Shown: positions 41,503 through 51,206, counted from the first letter of the stretch. The stretch: 64,000 nt of DNA from Bacillus sp. Y1 (GCF_003586445.1 NZ_CP030028.1:74501-138500), one strand, 5' to 3'. A program made the numbers and translations. The notes: generated by a model from the letters alone, not told the origin.

Positions 41503-42012
41503 ATGGACATTCTGTTAGTGGATGGATACAATATCATCGGAGCTTGGCCAGAGCTTCGAGAGCTAAAAAATAAGGATTTAGCATCAGCTCGGGACCGTTT
41601 AGTTGAGAGGATGGCCGAGTATCAAGCTTACTCAGGCTATCGTGTCATCGTTGTATTCGATGCCCATTTTGTAAAAGGAACAGAGAAAAAGTATAAGAAT
41701 TATAAAGTCGAAGTTATATTCACAAGAAATAATGAAACAGCGGATGAACGCATTGAAAAACTTGCGATCTCTTTAAATAATAGAAAAACTCAGATTCATG
41801 TGGCAACCTCTGATTTTACGGAACAATGGGCCATATTTGGACAAGGTGCACTAAGAAAATCAGCACGAGAGTTATTAATAGAGATGGACTCGGTTGAAAA
41901 GAAGATAGAAAAGAAGGTACAAAAAATTCAGGAAAATAGCCCTACTTCAAAAATTCCATTAAGCAATGAAGTGGCAGAAATTTTTGAAAAATGGCGAAGA
42001 GGAAAGCGATGA
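41503..42012 (+). CDS. rae1: Rae1 (YacP), ribosome-associated NYN-domain endoribonuclease
   Basis: NYN/PIN-like nuclease that cuts certain mRNAs in the ribosomal A site in B. subtilis. ILLVDGYNIIGAWPEL opens the protein with the first acidic residue; VVFDAHFVKGTEKK and ADERIEKLA follow, and the end is Lys-rich. 169 aa. Begins 1 nt after rlmB. Confidence 0.92.
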   Translation: MDILLVDGYNIIGAWPELRELKNKDLASARDRLVERMAEYQAYSGYRVIVVFDAHFVKGTEKKYKNYKVEVIFTRNNETADERIEKLAISLNNRKTQIHVATSDFTEQWAIFGQGALRKSARELLIEMDSVEKKIEKKVQKIQENSPTSKIPLSNEVAEIFEKWRRGKR

Positions 42013-42016
42013 GCGG

Positions 42017-42046
42017 TTGACGCTTTAAAAAAGGCTACTGTATAAT
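42017..42046 (+). promoter_or_regulatory. SigA-type promoter of sigH
   Basis: TTGACG (42017-42022) and consensus TATAAT (42041-42046) with 18-bp spacing, starting 5 nt after rae1. Confidence 0.7.
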
Positions 42047-42083
42047 ATTTCTATCTATGCTTGTTCGGTCGGGGGGATCCGAA

Positions 42084-42746
42084 GTGAATGCTGACTACAA
42101 GACAACAAAAATCAACGAAAATTATTTGCATTTCATACAGCTTGAGGATGAGGAAATAGTTGATTTAGTGCACAAAGGTGATAGTGAAGCATTAGATTAC
42201 TTGATTCATAAGTATCGAAATTTCGTTAGAGCTAAAGCTAGATCCTATTTCTTAATCGGTGCTGACAAAGAAGACATTGTTCAAGAAGGAATGATCGGTC
42301 TTTACAAAGCGATCCGAGATTTCCGAGAAGACAAGCTCACCTCTTTTAAAGCGTTTGCAGAACTGTGTATCACGAGACAAATTATTACCGCTATTAAAAC
42401 GGCAACGAGACAAAAGCATATTCCACTGAATTCTTATGTGTCGTTGGACAAGCCGATCTATGATGAAGAATCCGATCGAACGTTAATGGATGTTATTTCT
42501 GGAGCTAAAGTGTTAGATCCGGAGGAACTTATTATCAATCAAGAGGAATTTGATCATATTGAGGTTAAAATGGCTGAGCTTCTTAGTGATTTAGAGCGGA
42601 AGGTACTAGCTCTTTACCTAGATGGTCAGTCTTACCAGGAAATATCAGAGGAGCTCAACCGTCATGTGAAATCCATTGACAATGCGCTCCAACGTGTGAA
42701 AAGGAAGCTTGAGAAATATCTTGAGGTAAGGGAGCTCACCCTGTAA
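42084..42746 (+). CDS. sigH: RNA polymerase sigma-H factor
   Basis: Transition-state sigma for early sporulation and competence. Region 2 (YFLIGADKEDIVQEGMIGLYKAIRDF) binds core and the -10; region 4 HTH lies at the C terminus (LDGQSYQEISEELNRHVKSIDNALQRVKRKL). GTG 42084 is preferred: GGGGGGAT lies about 7 nt upstream, and the N terminus then has the length of known SigH. 220 aa. Supports a spore-forming host. Confidence 0.94.
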   Translation: MNADYKTTKINENYLHFIQLEDEEIVDLVHKGDSEALDYLIHKYRNFVRAKARSYFLIGADKEDIVQEGMIGLYKAIRDFREDKLTSFKAFAELCITRQIITAIKTATRQKHIPLNSYVSLDKPIYDEESDRTLMDVISGAKVLDPEELIINQEEFDHIEVKMAELLSDLERKVLALYLDGQSYQEISEELNRHVKSIDNALQRVKRKLEKYLEVRELTL

Positions 42747-42839
42747 TATGACAGGTATATGGTAATAGAGCTCTGTTGACATTGATAAGTGTCCATGATA
42801 CAGTTTTATGGACAAAATAGTAAGTTAGAGGTGGCATTT

Positions 42840-42983
42840 TTGACAAAAAAGGTAGTTTTGGCCTGTGTAACTTGCGGTTCGAGAAACTATTCAACGATGA
42901 GCAATAAAGAGTCGGAACGGTTAGAGCTGAAGAAGTTTTGTAGAACATGCAGTGCTCATACCATCCACCGTCAAACAAAGTAG
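42840..42983 (+). CDS. rpmG: 50S ribosomal protein L33
   Basis: 47-aa zinc-ribbon form: CVTC and CRTC pairs are intact, so this is the zinc-dependent paralogue. TTG 42840 with SD GAGGTGG gives the family start TKKVVLAC; the longer frame upstream has no good SD. Between sigH and secE as in B. subtilis. Confidence 0.92.
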   Translation: MTKKVVLACVTCGSRNYSTMSNKESERLELKKFCRTCSAHTIHRQTK

Positions 42984-43032
42984 TAGGCACCACCTATAGA
43001 TAGAGTAAGACAAGGAAGTTGGGGGTATACAC

Positions 43033-43212
43033 ATGCAGCGCGTAGTCAATTTTTTTAAAGATGTCAGCCGCGAAATGCGCAAAGTTAGTTGGCCAAAGCG
43101 TAAGGAACTGACAAACTACACAGTTACGGTATTAGCTACAGTTATATTTTTTGCTCTTTTCTTTGCTGTAATAGATTTAGGGATTTCAGAATTAATTCGT
43201 TTAATTCCTTGA
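43033..43212 (+). CDS. secE: Preprotein translocase subunit SecE
   Basis: 59-aa single-spanning SecE. Amphipathic N-terminal helix (FFKDVSREMRKVSWPKRKEL, with the SWPK signature) followed by one membrane helix around residues 33-52. ATG 43033 follows a GGGGG SD. Part of SecYEG; secY is expected later in the S10-spc cluster outside the window. Confidence 0.95.
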   Translation: MQRVVNFFKDVSREMRKVSWPKRKELTNYTVTVLATVIFFALFFAVIDLGISELIRLIP

Positions 43213-43239
43213 ATAACACCCGTAACATAATGGTATAAT
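43209..43239 (+). promoter_or_regulatory. Possible promoter between secE and nusG
   Basis: TTGAAT (43209-43214) overlaps the secE stop; perfect TATAAT at 43234-43239, 19-bp spacing (long). Confidence 0.4.
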
Positions 43240-43266
43240 GGTAACAAACATAGGAAACTTTTAGCA

Positions 43267-43288
43267 AAGCCCGGCAACGGGTTTTTTC
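43267..43288 (+). terminator. Attenuator-like terminator before nusG
   Basis: CCCG/CGGG stem with GCAA loop, extended by A-T pairs, then TTTTTT. It lies between secE and nusG, so it would reduce or condition nusG transcription. Confidence 0.75.
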
Positions 43289-43359
43289 ATTTGTAAAAAA
43301 AATAAAGGCTAACAATGCTTTCTAGTTTAATAAAATGGATATTTTCATATAGGGAGGGA

Positions 43360-43374
43360 AGGACAATTCGTCCT
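43360..43374 (+). promoter_or_regulatory. Hairpin between SD and start of nusG
   Basis: AGGAC/GTCCT stem around AATTC. The best SD, AGGGAGG at 43351-43357, is 22 nt from the ATG; folding this hairpin would reduce the effective spacing to about 7-8 nt. Confidence 0.5.
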
Positions 43375-43379
43375 CGACA

Positions 43380-43913
43380 ATGGAAAAGAATTGGTATGTA
43401 GTTCATACTTACTCGGGCTATGAGAACAAGGTAAAAGCAAACCTTGAAAAACGTGTAGAGTCTATGGCGATGCAAGACAAAATCTTTCGCGTGGTAGTGC
43501 CTGAAGAAGAAGAAACAGATATTAAGAATGGTAAAAAGAAAGTAGTTAAAAGAAAGGTGTTTCCAGGTTACGTATTAGTTGAAATCGTGATGACAGATGA
43601 CTCTTGGTATGTTGTTCGAAACACTCCTGGAGTAACTGGTTTCGTAGGTTCAGCTGGATCTGGTTCTAAGCCGACTCCTTTACTACCGGAAGAAGTGAAT
43701 TTCATCCTTAAACGTATGGGACTAGAGCAGAAGCGTGTGGATGTAAACTTTGAACTTGGAGAAATGGTACAAGTCAAGGAGGGTCCATTTGCAAACTTTA
43801 CTGGATCTATTGAAGAAATAGATAAAGACAAGTCTAAAGTCAAGGTTCTTGTAAATATGTTTGGTCGAGATACCCCTGTAGAACTTGAATTTACACAGAT
43901 TGAAAAAATATAA
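43380..43913 (+). CDS. nusG: Transcription termination/antitermination factor NusG
   Basis: Binds RNA polymerase and links it to the ribosome; in Bacillus it stimulates sequence-specific pausing. NGN domain at residues 4-110 (WYVVHTYSGYENKVKANLE, VFPGYVLVE) and a C-terminal KOW domain (VQVKEGPFANFTGSIEEID). 177 aa. ATG 43380 is the only sensible start because no in-frame initiation codon lies between the SD and it, yet the SD is unusually far away. A terminator-like hairpin precedes the gene. Confidence 0.96.
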   Translation: MEKNWYVVHTYSGYENKVKANLEKRVESMAMQDKIFRVVVPEEEETDIKNGKKKVVKRKVFPGYVLVEIVMTDDSWYVVRNTPGVTGFVGSAGSGSKPTPLLPEEVNFILKRMGLEQKRVDVNFELGEMVQVKEGPFANFTGSIEEIDKDKSKVKVLVNMFGRDTPVELEFTQIEKI

Positions 43914-43924
43914 CCTGAAAAAAC

Positions 43925-43953
43925 TTGAAATAGGTTTCGAAAAGTGGTAATAT
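43925..43953 (+). promoter_or_regulatory. Promoter of rplK-rplA
   Basis: TTGAAA (43925-43930) and TAATAT (43948-43953), 17-bp spacing. Confidence 0.65.
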
Positions 43954-43968
43954 TTCAAAGGTCAGTAT

Positions 43969-44063
43969 GTCTCAAACTTTGAGACCGGACAAAAGGAAAC
44001 AGTTCTTTATTTTAAATAAAGACTATTATATGAGTGGGAGGGGAAAATCCCCTATTACCACAT
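43969..44063 (+). promoter_or_regulatory. Structured rplK leader
   Basis: First a hairpin with perfect GTCTCAAA/TTTGAGAC arms at 43969-43985. Then GTGGGAGG at 44034 opens a second: GTGG pairs with CCAC at 44058-44061 around an inner GGGG/CCCC stem with an asymmetric loop. The GTGGGAGG...ACCAC layout recurs before rplA. Possible autoregulatory site. Confidence 0.5.
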
Positions 44064-44087
44064 CACGGACTTAAGGAGGTGTGTCTC

Positions 44088-44513
44088 GTGGCTAAAAAAG
44101 TAATTAAGATTGTTAAGTTACAAATCCCTGCAGCTAAAGCTAATCCAGCACCACCAGTTGGTCCTGCACTAGGTCAAGCCGGTGTTAACATCATGGGATT
44201 CTGTAAAGAGTTCAACGCTCGTACAGCTGAACAAGCTGGCTTAATCATTCCTGTTGAGATTACGGTTTTTGAAGACCGTTCATTTACATTTATTACAAAA
44301 ACTCCTCCTGCTGCAGTTCTTCTTAAGAAGGCGGCTGGCATCGAGTCTGGTTCTGGTGTACCGAACCGTAATAAAGTAGCAACAGTCAAGCGTGACAAGG
44401 TGCGCGAGATTGCTGAAACAAAAATGCCTGATCTAAATGCGGCTAGCGTTGAAGCAGCTATGCGTATGGTTGAAGGTACTGCACGCAGCATGGGTATTGT
44501 TATCGAAGACTAA
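44088..44513 (+). CDS. rplK: 50S ribosomal protein L11
   Basis: Binds the GTPase centre of 23S rRNA; needed for stringent response and translation factor action. N-terminal domain [27 protein letters not shown] includes the prolines of the thiostrepton site; C-terminal RNA-binding domain ends [12 protein letters not shown] 44088 with AAGGAGGTG is chosen over an ATG 54 nt upstream that lies in the leader. 141 aa. Confidence 0.96.
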   Translation: MAKKVIKIVKLQIPAAKANPAPPVGPALGQAGVNIMGFCKEFNARTAEQAGLIIPVEITVFEDRSFTFITKTPPAAVLLKKAAGIESGSGVPNRNKVATVKRDKVREIAETKMPDLNAASVEAAMRMVEGTARSMGIVIED

Positions 44514-44622
44514 TTCATGCTCGAATGTTTTTTGAGTTAAGGGGTTGCGGTGTTGAATTTGGTTTCACGCGCAACCTTTCTTATGTCTAGCGAATGTGTG
44601 TTTATGCACAGCGCTGTTATTC

Positions 44623-44659
44623 GTGGGAGGTTAGTTAAGAACTTTTCCGCTAAAACCAC
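44623..44659 (+). promoter_or_regulatory. Structured rplA leader
   Basis: GTGG (44623-44626) pairs with CCAC (44656-44659) around TTAG/CTAA, with GAGG unpaired on the 5' side. Mirrors the rplK leader element. A further GTTGCG/CGCAAC hairpin lies upstream around 44540-44580 in the 165-nt gap. Confidence 0.45.
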
Positions 44660-44678
44660 AATCTAGGAGGAAATAAAA

Positions 44679-45377
44679 ATGGCTAAAAAAGGTAAGAAGT
44701 TTTTAGAAGCTTCAAAGCTTGTTGACCGTACAAAAGCATATCCGGTTGAAGAAGCTATTGAACTTGCTAAAAAGACAAACTTTGCAAAGTTTGATGCATC
44801 TGTAGAAGTTGCTTTCCGTCTTGGAGTAGATCCAAAGAAAGCTGACCAACAAATCCGTGGAGCAGTTGTGCTTCCAAACGGAACTGGTAAAACACAACGT
44901 GTACTTGTATTTGCTAAAGGTGAAAAGGCGAAAGAAGCAGAAGCAGCTGGCGCTGATTATGTAGGAGATGCAGACTACATCAACAAGATCAACCAAGGTT
45001 GGTTTGAATTTGACGTAATCGTTGCTACACCTGACATGATGGGTGAAGTTGGTAAGCTTGGTCGTGTATTAGGACCTAAAGGCTTAATGCCAAACCCTAA
45101 GACTGGTACAGTTACATTTGATGTAACAAAAGCAGTTAACGAAATCAAAGCTGGTAAAGTTGAATACCGTGTTGATAAAGCTGGAAACATCCACGTACCA
45201 ATCGGGAAAACTTCTTTTGAAAACGAAAAGCTTGTTGAGAACTTCACTACAATTTTCGAAACAATGCTAAAAGTGAAGCCTTCTGCTGCAAAAGGAACTT
45301 ACATGAAGAACGTAACTGTTACTTCAACAATGGGACCTGGAGTAAAAGTAGACCCTTCAACTGTAAATGCAAAGTAA
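44679..45377 (+). CDS. rplA: 50S ribosomal protein L1
   Basis: L1-stalk protein, and a translational autoregulator in many bacteria. Two-domain L1 fold with the RNA-binding strand near [17 protein letters not shown] and the late TSTMGPG motif. 232 aa; SD TAGGAGG. Confidence 0.96.
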   Translation: MAKKGKKFLEASKLVDRTKAYPVEEAIELAKKTNFAKFDASVEVAFRLGVDPKKADQQIRGAVVLPNGTGKTQRVLVFAKGEKAKEAEAAGADYVGDADYINKINQGWFEFDVIVATPDMMGEVGKLGRVLGPKGLMPNPKTGTVTFDVTKAVNEIKAGKVEYRVDKAGNIHVPIGKTSFENEKLVENFTTIFETMLKVKPSAAKGTYMKNVTVTSTMGPGVKVDPSTVNAK

Positions 45378-45390
45378 TTTGAAAATATAA

Positions 45391-45419
45391 TTGACAACAG
45401 AATGAAATTCTACTAGAAT
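45391..45419 (+). promoter_or_regulatory. Promoter of rplJ-rplL
   Basis: TTGACA (45391-45396) and TAGAAT (45414-45419), 17-bp spacing, 13 nt after rplA. Confidence 0.8.
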
Positions 45420-45444
45420 AGATTTTGTTGTGAAAATAGAATAA

Positions 45445-45576
45445 CATTTGTACCGCAGACAGTAGGTGCCATTAAGGCTTAATTTCCTACCGAGGTCATA
45501 CGATAGATTGAACAGTTCGTGTAAACGACTATTGTATACTTCCTCCATGTCTGCAAGGCATGGAGGTTTATATTTT
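45445..45576 (+). promoter_or_regulatory. L10 leader (rplJ autoregulatory element)
   Basis: Contains the conserved CGCAGACAGTAGGTGCC and TAATTTCCTACCGAGG arms (from 45454) of the Firmicutes L10 leader, ending in a terminator hairpin: CCTCCATG at 45542-45549 with CATGGAGG at 45559-45566. Binding of L10(L12)4 is expected to favour termination. Confidence 0.9.
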
Positions 45577-45613
45577 CCGGTATAAATGTAGTAAATCTAC
45601 AGGAGGTGTAAGG

Positions 45614-46114
45614 ATGAGCAACGCTATCGAAACTAAAAAAGTAATCGTAGACGAAATCGCTGATAAGTTAAAAGCTGCTAAAACAACAGTTGTTGTTGAC
45701 TATCGCGGTTTAAATGTTTCTGAAGTAACAGAACTTCGTAAACAACTTCGTGAAGCTGGTATTGAGTTCAAGGTTTACAAAAACTCTTTAACTCGTCGTG
45801 CTGCTGAAGCTTCTGAACTTGCTGGCCTTAACGACGCTCTTACAGGTCCTAACGCTATTGCATTCAGTAACGAAGATGTAGTTGCCCCAGCTAAAATTTT
45901 AAATGACTTCGCTAAAAAGCATGAAGCTCTTGAAATTAAAGCAGGTGTAATTGAAGGGAACGTTGCATCATTAGAAGATATTAAGGCTCTTGCTGAACTA
46001 CCATCACGCGAAGGCTTACTATCTATGCTACTCAGCGTACTTCAAGCTCCAATCCGCAACCTTGCTCTTGCTACAAAAGCTGTTGCAGATCAAAAAGAAG
46101 AACAAGGCGCGTAA
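45614..46114 (+). CDS. rplJ: 50S ribosomal protein L10
   Basis: Base of the L7/L12 stalk and likely ligand of its own leader. Globular domain with [17 protein letters not shown] and [10 protein letters not shown]-terminal helix for L12 dimers. ATG 45614 with AGGAGGTG is used; an in-frame ATG at 45560 lies inside the terminator hairpin. 166 aa. Confidence 0.96.
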   Translation: MSNAIETKKVIVDEIADKLKAAKTTVVVDYRGLNVSEVTELRKQLREAGIEFKVYKNSLTRRAAEASELAGLNDALTGPNAIAFSNEDVVAPAKILNDFAKKHEALEIKAGVIEGNVASLEDIKALAELPSREGLLSMLLSVLQAPIRNLALATKAVADQKEEQGA

Positions 46115-46176
46115 GTTAGAAATATCGTTCGTGAAATAAACTAAAACAAACACAATTTTAAGGAGGAACTTTTATC

Positions 46177-46539
46177 ATGACTAAAGAACAAATCATTGAA
46201 GCAGTTAAAAGCATGACTGTTTTAGAACTTAACGACTTAGTAAAAGCTATCGAAGAAGAATTTGGTGTAACTGCTGCTGCTCCTGTAGCTGTAGTTGGAG
46301 CTGCTGGTGGAGAAGCTGCTGCTGAGAAAACTGAATTTGACGTTGTTCTTGCTTCTGCAGGCGACCAAAAAATCAAAGTTATCAAAGTTGTACGTGAAAT
46401 CACAGGTCTTGGACTTAAAGAAGCAAAAGAACTTGTTGACAACACTCCAAAAGCTATCAAAGAAGGTGCTTCTAAAGAAGAAGCTGAAGAAATCAAAGCT
46501 AAGCTTGAAGAAGTTGGAGCAAACGTTGAAGTTAAGTAA
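46177..46539 (+). CDS. rplL: 50S ribosomal protein L7/L12
   Basis: Stalk protein recruiting translation GTPases. N-terminal dimer domain, Ala/Gly-rich hinge (about residues 30-50), C-terminal domain with [20 protein letters not shown]. 120 aa; SD AAGGAGG. Followed by a terminator. Confidence 0.97.
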   Translation: MTKEQIIEAVKSMTVLELNDLVKAIEEEFGVTAAAPVAVVGAAGGEAAAEKTEFDVVLASAGDQKIKVIKVVREITGLGLKEAKELVDNTPKAIKEGASKEEAEEIKAKLEEVGANVEVK

Positions 46540-46550
46540 TAATGATATTG

Positions 46551-46585
46551 AAAGGCTCGCTGCATAAGCGAGCCTTTTGCTTTTT
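46551..46585 (+). terminator. Intrinsic terminator after rplL
   Basis: AAGGCTCGCT / AGCGAGCCTT stem followed by TTGCTTTTT. Confidence 0.88.
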
Positions 46586-46651
46586 AAAAAAGGTTCGATT
46601 ATAATTTTTTCGTATAAGTTTTCTCTACTAAAAATTCATGGAAGTGGTAGT

Positions 46652-47254
46652 ATGGCAGAGCATTATTTCTCACGGGACCAAAAAGTTGAGAGTAATCGAA
46701 AGACATGGAGCTTTACACTAAGAAGTCAAAGTCTATCTTTTATTACCGACAATGGTGTGTTCTCAAAAAGTGAAGTAGATTTTGGGTCGAGGTTACTGAT
46801 TGAGACTTTTCAATTTCCTAAGGTTGATGGCCCGATTCTTGATGTTGGTTGTGGCTATGGTCCGATTGGGATTTCTCTAGCAAAAGAACAACCAACCAAA
46901 GAAATACATATGGTAGATGTGAATGAGCGTGCGATTGGATTAGCAAAGGATAATGCAGCTCTAAATAAAGTTTCAAATGTAACTATATACGAGAGTGATC
47001 GGCTAACTCAGGTAAAAGGTAAGGAGTTTGCCGCAATCTTAACTAACCCTCCTATTCGGGCAGGAAAGCAAGTAGTTCACGATATATTTGAACAAAGTTT
47101 TGATCATCTGGCTCCTGGTGGTGAGCTATGGGTAGTCATTCAGAAAAAACAGGGTGCACCTTCAGCGATAGAAAAACTAAATGAAATATTTGGTTCAGTT
47201 GAAACCGTTGAAAAGAAAAAAGGGTATTTTATCTTGAAAGCTAAAAAGATTTGA
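46652..47254 (+). CDS. ybxB: Class I SAM-dependent methyltransferase YbxB (RsmC/RlmG-like)
   Basis: Likely rRNA guanine-N2 methyltransferase. SAM site LDVGCGYGPIGISLA near residues 65-79, acidic VDVNERA, and the catalytic NPPIRAGK motif typical of N-methylation of nucleic acid. ATG 46652 is used since it opens with the family AEHYFS; an upstream in-frame ATG lies in the terminator. 200 aa. The target base is not known. Confidence 0.88.
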   Translation: MAEHYFSRDQKVESNRKTWSFTLRSQSLSFITDNGVFSKSEVDFGSRLLIETFQFPKVDGPILDVGCGYGPIGISLAKEQPTKEIHMVDVNERAIGLAKDNAALNKVSNVTIYESDRLTQVKGKEFAAILTNPPIRAGKQVVHDIFEQSFDHLAPGGELWVVIQKKQGAPSAIEKLNEIFGSVETVEKKKGYFILKAKKI

Positions 47255-47279
47255 CTTGACATTTTGGCTATGTTAATAT
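47251..47279 (+). promoter_or_regulatory. Promoter region of rpoBC
   Basis: TTGACT (47251-47256) and TAATAT (47274-47279), 17-bp spacing, overlapping the ybxB stop; an overlapping TTGACA at 47256 could use TTATAA at 47279. It drives a leader of about 300 nt. Confidence 0.65.
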
Positions 47280-47391
47280 TATAAAATGCCAACATGATAT
47301 ATTGTGTAAAATTGCTAAATTCAACTGTAGTTGTATAAATTTGGTAGTTTACGGCGATGCTAATTAAATAATAGTAGAAAATTGGAGAATG

Positions 47392-47422
47392 TGGTTTTTA
47401 AGAAAAAACCCTTTTTCTTTTT
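47392..47422 (+). terminator. Attenuator-like hairpin in the rpoB leader
   Basis: GGTTTTT/AAAAACC stem followed by a T-rich tract, about 160 nt before rpoB. A weak AU stem; could lower basal transcription. The rest of the 326-nt leader has no gene. Confidence 0.5.
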
Positions 47423-47580
47423 GTCTTATGAAAAAGATACATGTAAGCGTTGAAGTCTTGAGTCGAGCGGTCAAGTGGGAAAATCCTCCTGTCTGGACAA
47501 AAGCATCTCGTTTTCCTATCTATTTTTTATAAGAAATTTATAGAAGTAATCACAAAAGCTTGATTTGAGGGGTGAATCTG

Positions 47581-50500
47581 TTGACAGGTCAACTAGTTCA
47601 GTATGGACGACACCGCCAACGAAGAAGTTATGCGCGAATCAGTGAAGTTTTAGAATTACCTAACTTAATTGAGATTCAAACAGCTTCCTATCAATGGTTC
47701 CTTGATGAAGGATTGCGTGAAATGTTCCAGGATATTTCACCGATTGAAGATTTCACAGGTAATTTGTCATTAGAATTTATTGATTATAGTTTAAGCGAAC
47801 CAAAGTATTCTGTTGAAGAATCCAAGGAACGAGACGTTACATACTCTGCTCCACTTCGTGTAAAAGTGCGTCTTGTTAATAAAGAAACTGGGGAAGTAAA
47901 AGACCAGGATGTTTTCATGGGTGACTTCCCGCTTATGACGGAAACAGGTACATTCGTTATTAATGGTGCCGAGCGCGTTATCGTATCTCAGCTTGTGCGT
48001 TCACCAAGTGTTTATTATAGTGGAAAACTTGATAAAAACGGAAAACGTGGATATACAGCAACTGTAATCCCGAACCGTGGTGCTTGGTTAGAATACGAAA
48101 CTGATGCGAAGGATGTTGTGTACGTTAGAATAGATCGTACGAGGAAGTTACCCGTTACGGTTCTTTTGCGTGCATTAGGATTTGGTTCAGACCAAGAAAT
48201 CATTGAGTTAATTGGAGACAATGAGTACATTCGTAATACTCTTGAAAAGGATAATACGGAAGGTACAGAGAAAGCTCTGTTAGAAATTTATGAGCGTCTT
48301 CGTCCTGGTGAACCACCAACGGTTGAAAATGCAAAAAGTTTACTTGTTTCTAGATTCTTTGACCCTAAGCGCTATGATTTAGCGAATGTAGGTCGTTACA
48401 AAATTAACAAGAAGCTGCATATAAAGAATCGTCTATTCGGTCAACGCCTTGCAGAAACATTGGTTGATCCTGAAACGGGAGAAATCATTGCAGAAAAAGG
48501 TGTGCTTTTAGACCGCCGTACGTTAGATCGTATTCTTCCACAATTAGAAAAGAATATTGGATTTAAGACCTTCACTCCAGTTGGAGGAGTAGTTCAAGAA
48601 GATATCCTTTTACAATCAATTAAGATTTTTGCTCCTAATGAGGATGGCGAAAAGGCAATTAATGTTATTGGAAATGCATATGTACCAGAAGCTGTTAAGA
48701 ACATTGACCCATCTGATATTATTGCTTCCATTAGCTATTTCTTTAACCTTCTACATTCGGTAGGAGATACAGATGATATTGACCACTTAGGAAATCGTCG
48801 TCTGCGCTCAGTAGGAGAATTACTTCAAAACCAATTCCGTATCGGTTTATCAAGAATGGAAAGAGTCGTTCGTGAAAGAATGTCCATTCAAGATACAAAT
48901 ACGATTACACCACAGCAATTAATTAATATACGTCCTGTGATTGCGTCGATTAAAGAGTTCTTTGGTAGCTCTCAGTTATCGCAGTTCATGGATCAAACAA
49001 ACCCATTAGCTGAGCTTACTCATAAGCGACGTTTATCAGCATTAGGACCTGGTGGCTTAACACGTGAACGTGCTGGATTCGAAGTGCGTGACGTTCACTA
49101 CTCTCACTATGGTCGTATGTGTCCAATTGAAACGCCGGAAGGTCCGAACATTGGACTAATCAACTCTCTATCTTCCTTTGCAAAAGTAAATCGATTCGGG
49201 TTTATCGAAACGCCATATCGACGTGTAGATCCTGAAACAGGAAAAGTTACAAGTCATATCGACTACTTAACTGCAGATGAAGAAGATAACTATGTAGTAG
49301 CACAGGCAAATGTGAGACTAGGAGAAGACGGATCTTTCATAGATAACGATATTATTGCTCGTTTCCGAGGCGAAAACACGGTTGTTAATCGTGAGCGTGT
49401 AGACTACATGGACGTTTCTCCTAAACAAGTAGTTTCAGCTGCGACAGCATGTATTCCGTTCCTTGAAAATGATGACTCAAACCGTGCTCTTATGGGTGCG
49501 AACATGCAACGTCAGGCTGTACCATTGATGCAACCAGAAGCCCCTCGTGTAGGAACGGGAATGGAATATGTTTCTGGTAAAGACTCTGGAGCAGCAGTGA
49601 TCTGTAAACACGATGGAATCGTGGAGCATGTTGAAGCTCGTCAAGTGTGGGTAAGAAGAGTGACTGAAGTAGATGGCCAAGAAGTAAAGGGCGATCTAGA
49701 TAAATATAGAATGCAAAAATTCATTCGTTCAAACCAAGGTACTTGCTATAACCAAAGACCTATCGTGGCTGTAGGTAACCGTGTAACAAAAGGAGAGATC
49801 CTTGCAGACGGACCATCAATGGAGCTTGGAGAACTTGCTCTTGGCCGTAACGTTCTTGTTGCCTTCATGACTTGGGATGGTTATAACTATGAAGATGCTA
49901 TTATCATGAGTGAAAGACTTGTAAAAGATGATGTGTATACTTCTATTCATATTGAAGAATACGAGTCAGAGTCACGTGATACAAAGCTTGGACCAGAGGA
50001 AATCACTCGTGATATTCCAAACGTAGGGGAAGATGCTCTTAGAAATCTCGATGAGCGTGGAATCGTACGTGTCGGAGCAGAAGTGAAGGACGGAGATTTA
50101 CTAGTTGGTAAAGTAACGCCTAAAGGTGTAACAGAACTAACAGCTGAGGAACGCTTATTACATGCAATCTTCGGTGAAAAAGCACGTGAAGTTAGAGATA
50201 CATCTCTTCGTGTACCTCACGGTGGGGGCGGTATTGTCCTAGATGTAAAAGTCTTTAACCGTGAAGATGGAGATGAGTTACCTCCAGGTGTAAACCAACT
50301 TGTTCGTGCTTATATTGTTCAGAAGCGTAAGATTTCTGAAGGGGACAAGATGGCCGGTCGACACGGGAATAAAGGGGTTATCTCACGTATCTTACCGGAA
50401 GAGGATATGCCTTTCTTACCAGATGGGACTCCGGTTGACATCATGTTAAACCCATTAGGGGTACCATCACGTATGAACATCGGTCAGGTACTTGAGCTTC

Positions 50501-51141
50501 ATCTCGGTATGGCTGCAAGAGCACTAGGCATTCATGTTGCTTCTCCGGTATTTGATGGAGCGCGTGAAGAAGATGTTTGGTCAACTATTGAAGAAGCAGG
50601 TATGGCTCGTGACGCGAAAACAGTACTATATGACGGTCGTTCTGGTGAACCATTCGACAATCGTGTTTCTGTCGGAGTAATGTACATGATCAAACTTGCT
50701 CACATGGTTGATGATAAGCTACATGCTCGTTCAACTGGACCTTACTCACTTGTAACGCAACAACCACTGGGTGGTAAAGCACAATTTGGTGGACAGCGTT
50801 TTGGTGAGATGGAGGTTTGGGCATTGGAAGCTTACGGTGCTGCTTATACGCTTCAAGAAATCCTGACGGTCAAGTCAGATGATGTAGTAGGTCGTGTGAA
50901 GACGTATGAAGCGATCGTTAAGGGTGAGAATGTTCCAGAACCAGGTGTACCAGAATCATTCCGCGTATTAATGAAAGAACTTCAAAGCTTAGGTATGGAC
51001 GTTAAGATCCTATCAGGCGATGAGCAAGAGATTGAAATGCGCGATTTAGAAGATGATGAGGAAGTACAACAAGCTGATGCTTTGACGATTTTGCCTGATT
51101 TTGAAGAGTCTGAATCAGAAAAAGTAGGTACTAAAGAGTAA
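47581..51141 (+). CDS. rpoB: DNA-directed RNA polymerase subunit beta
   Basis: Catalytic beta subunit. The rifampicin pocket (about residues 464-495: [26 protein letters not shown]) is wild type for a sensitive enzyme. [13 protein letters not shown] and the C-terminal clamp-binding end [18 protein letters not shown] are present. Start TTG 47581 follows GAGGGGTGA and gives the known [15 protein letters not shown] terminus; GTG 47572 overlaps the SD. 1186 aa. Acidic, variable tail as in other Bacillus. Confidence 0.97.
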   Translation: MTGQLVQYGRHRQRRSYARISEVLELPNLIEIQTASYQWFLDEGLREMFQDISPIEDFTGNLSLEFIDYSLSEPKYSVEESKERDVTYSAPLRVKVRLVNKETGEVKDQDVFMGDFPLMTETGTFVINGAERVIVSQLVRSPSVYYSGKLDKNGKRGYTATVIPNRGAWLEYETDAKDVVYVRIDRTRKLPVTVLLRALGFGSDQEIIELIGDNEYIRNTLEKDNTEGTEKALLEIYERLRPGEPPTVENAKSLLVSRFFDPKRYDLANVGRYKINKKLHIKNRLFGQRLAETLVDPETGEIIAEKGVLLDRRTLDRILPQLEKNIGFKTFTPVGGVVQEDILLQSIKIFAPNEDGEKAINVIGNAYVPEAVKNIDPSDIIASISYFFNLLHSVGDTDDIDHLGNRRLRSVGELLQNQFRIGLSRMERVVRERMSIQDTNTITPQQLINIRPVIASIKEFFGSSQLSQFMDQTNPLAELTHKRRLSALGPGGLTRERAGFEVRDVHYSHYGRMCPIETPEGPNIGLINSLSSFAKVNRFGFIETPYRRVDPETGKVTSHIDYLTADEEDNYVVAQANVRLGEDGSFIDNDIIARFRGENTVVNRERVDYMDVSPKQVVSAATACIPFLENDDSNRALMGANMQRQAVPLMQPEAPRVGTGMEYVSGKDSGAAVICKHDGIVEHVEARQVWVRRVTEVDGQEVKGDLDKYRMQKFIRSNQGTCYNQRPIVAVGNRVTKGEILADGPSMELGELALGRNVLVAFMTWDGYNYEDAIIMSERLVKDDVYTSIHIEEYESESRDTKLGPEEITRDIPNVGEDALRNLDERGIVRVGAEVKDGDLLVGKVTPKGVTELTAEERLLHAIFGEKAREVRDTSLRVPHGGGGIVLDVKVFNREDGDELPPGVNQLVRAYIVQKRKISEGDKMAGRHGNKGVISRILPEEDMPFLPDGTPVDIMLNPLGVPSRMNIGQVLELHLGMAARALGIHVASPVFDGAREEDVWSTIEEAGMARDAKTVLYDGRSGEPFDNRVSVGVMYMIKLAHMVDDKLHARSTGPYSLVTQQPLGGKAQFGGQRFGEMEVWALEAYGAAYTLQEILTVKSDDVVGRVKTYEAIVKGENVPEPGVPESFRVLMKELQSLGMDVKILSGDEQEIEMRDLEDDEEVQQADALTILPDFEESESEKVGTKE

Positions 51142-51159
51142 TCAACTCACATAAATAAA

Positions 51160-51206
51160 GGCCATCTCCTTCACTGATGAGGTTTTAGGAGATGGACTGA
51201 TTTTTC
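51160..51206 (+). other. Hairpin between rpoB and rpoC
   Basis: CCATCTCCT (51162-51170) pairs perfectly with AGGAGATGG (51187-51195); five T follow after a short gap. Possible processing or partial termination site. Confidence 0.5.

Noticed and set aside
45560..45613. Longer N terminus for rplJ from ATG 45560
   Set aside because: The upstream ATG is part of the L10-leader terminator stem.
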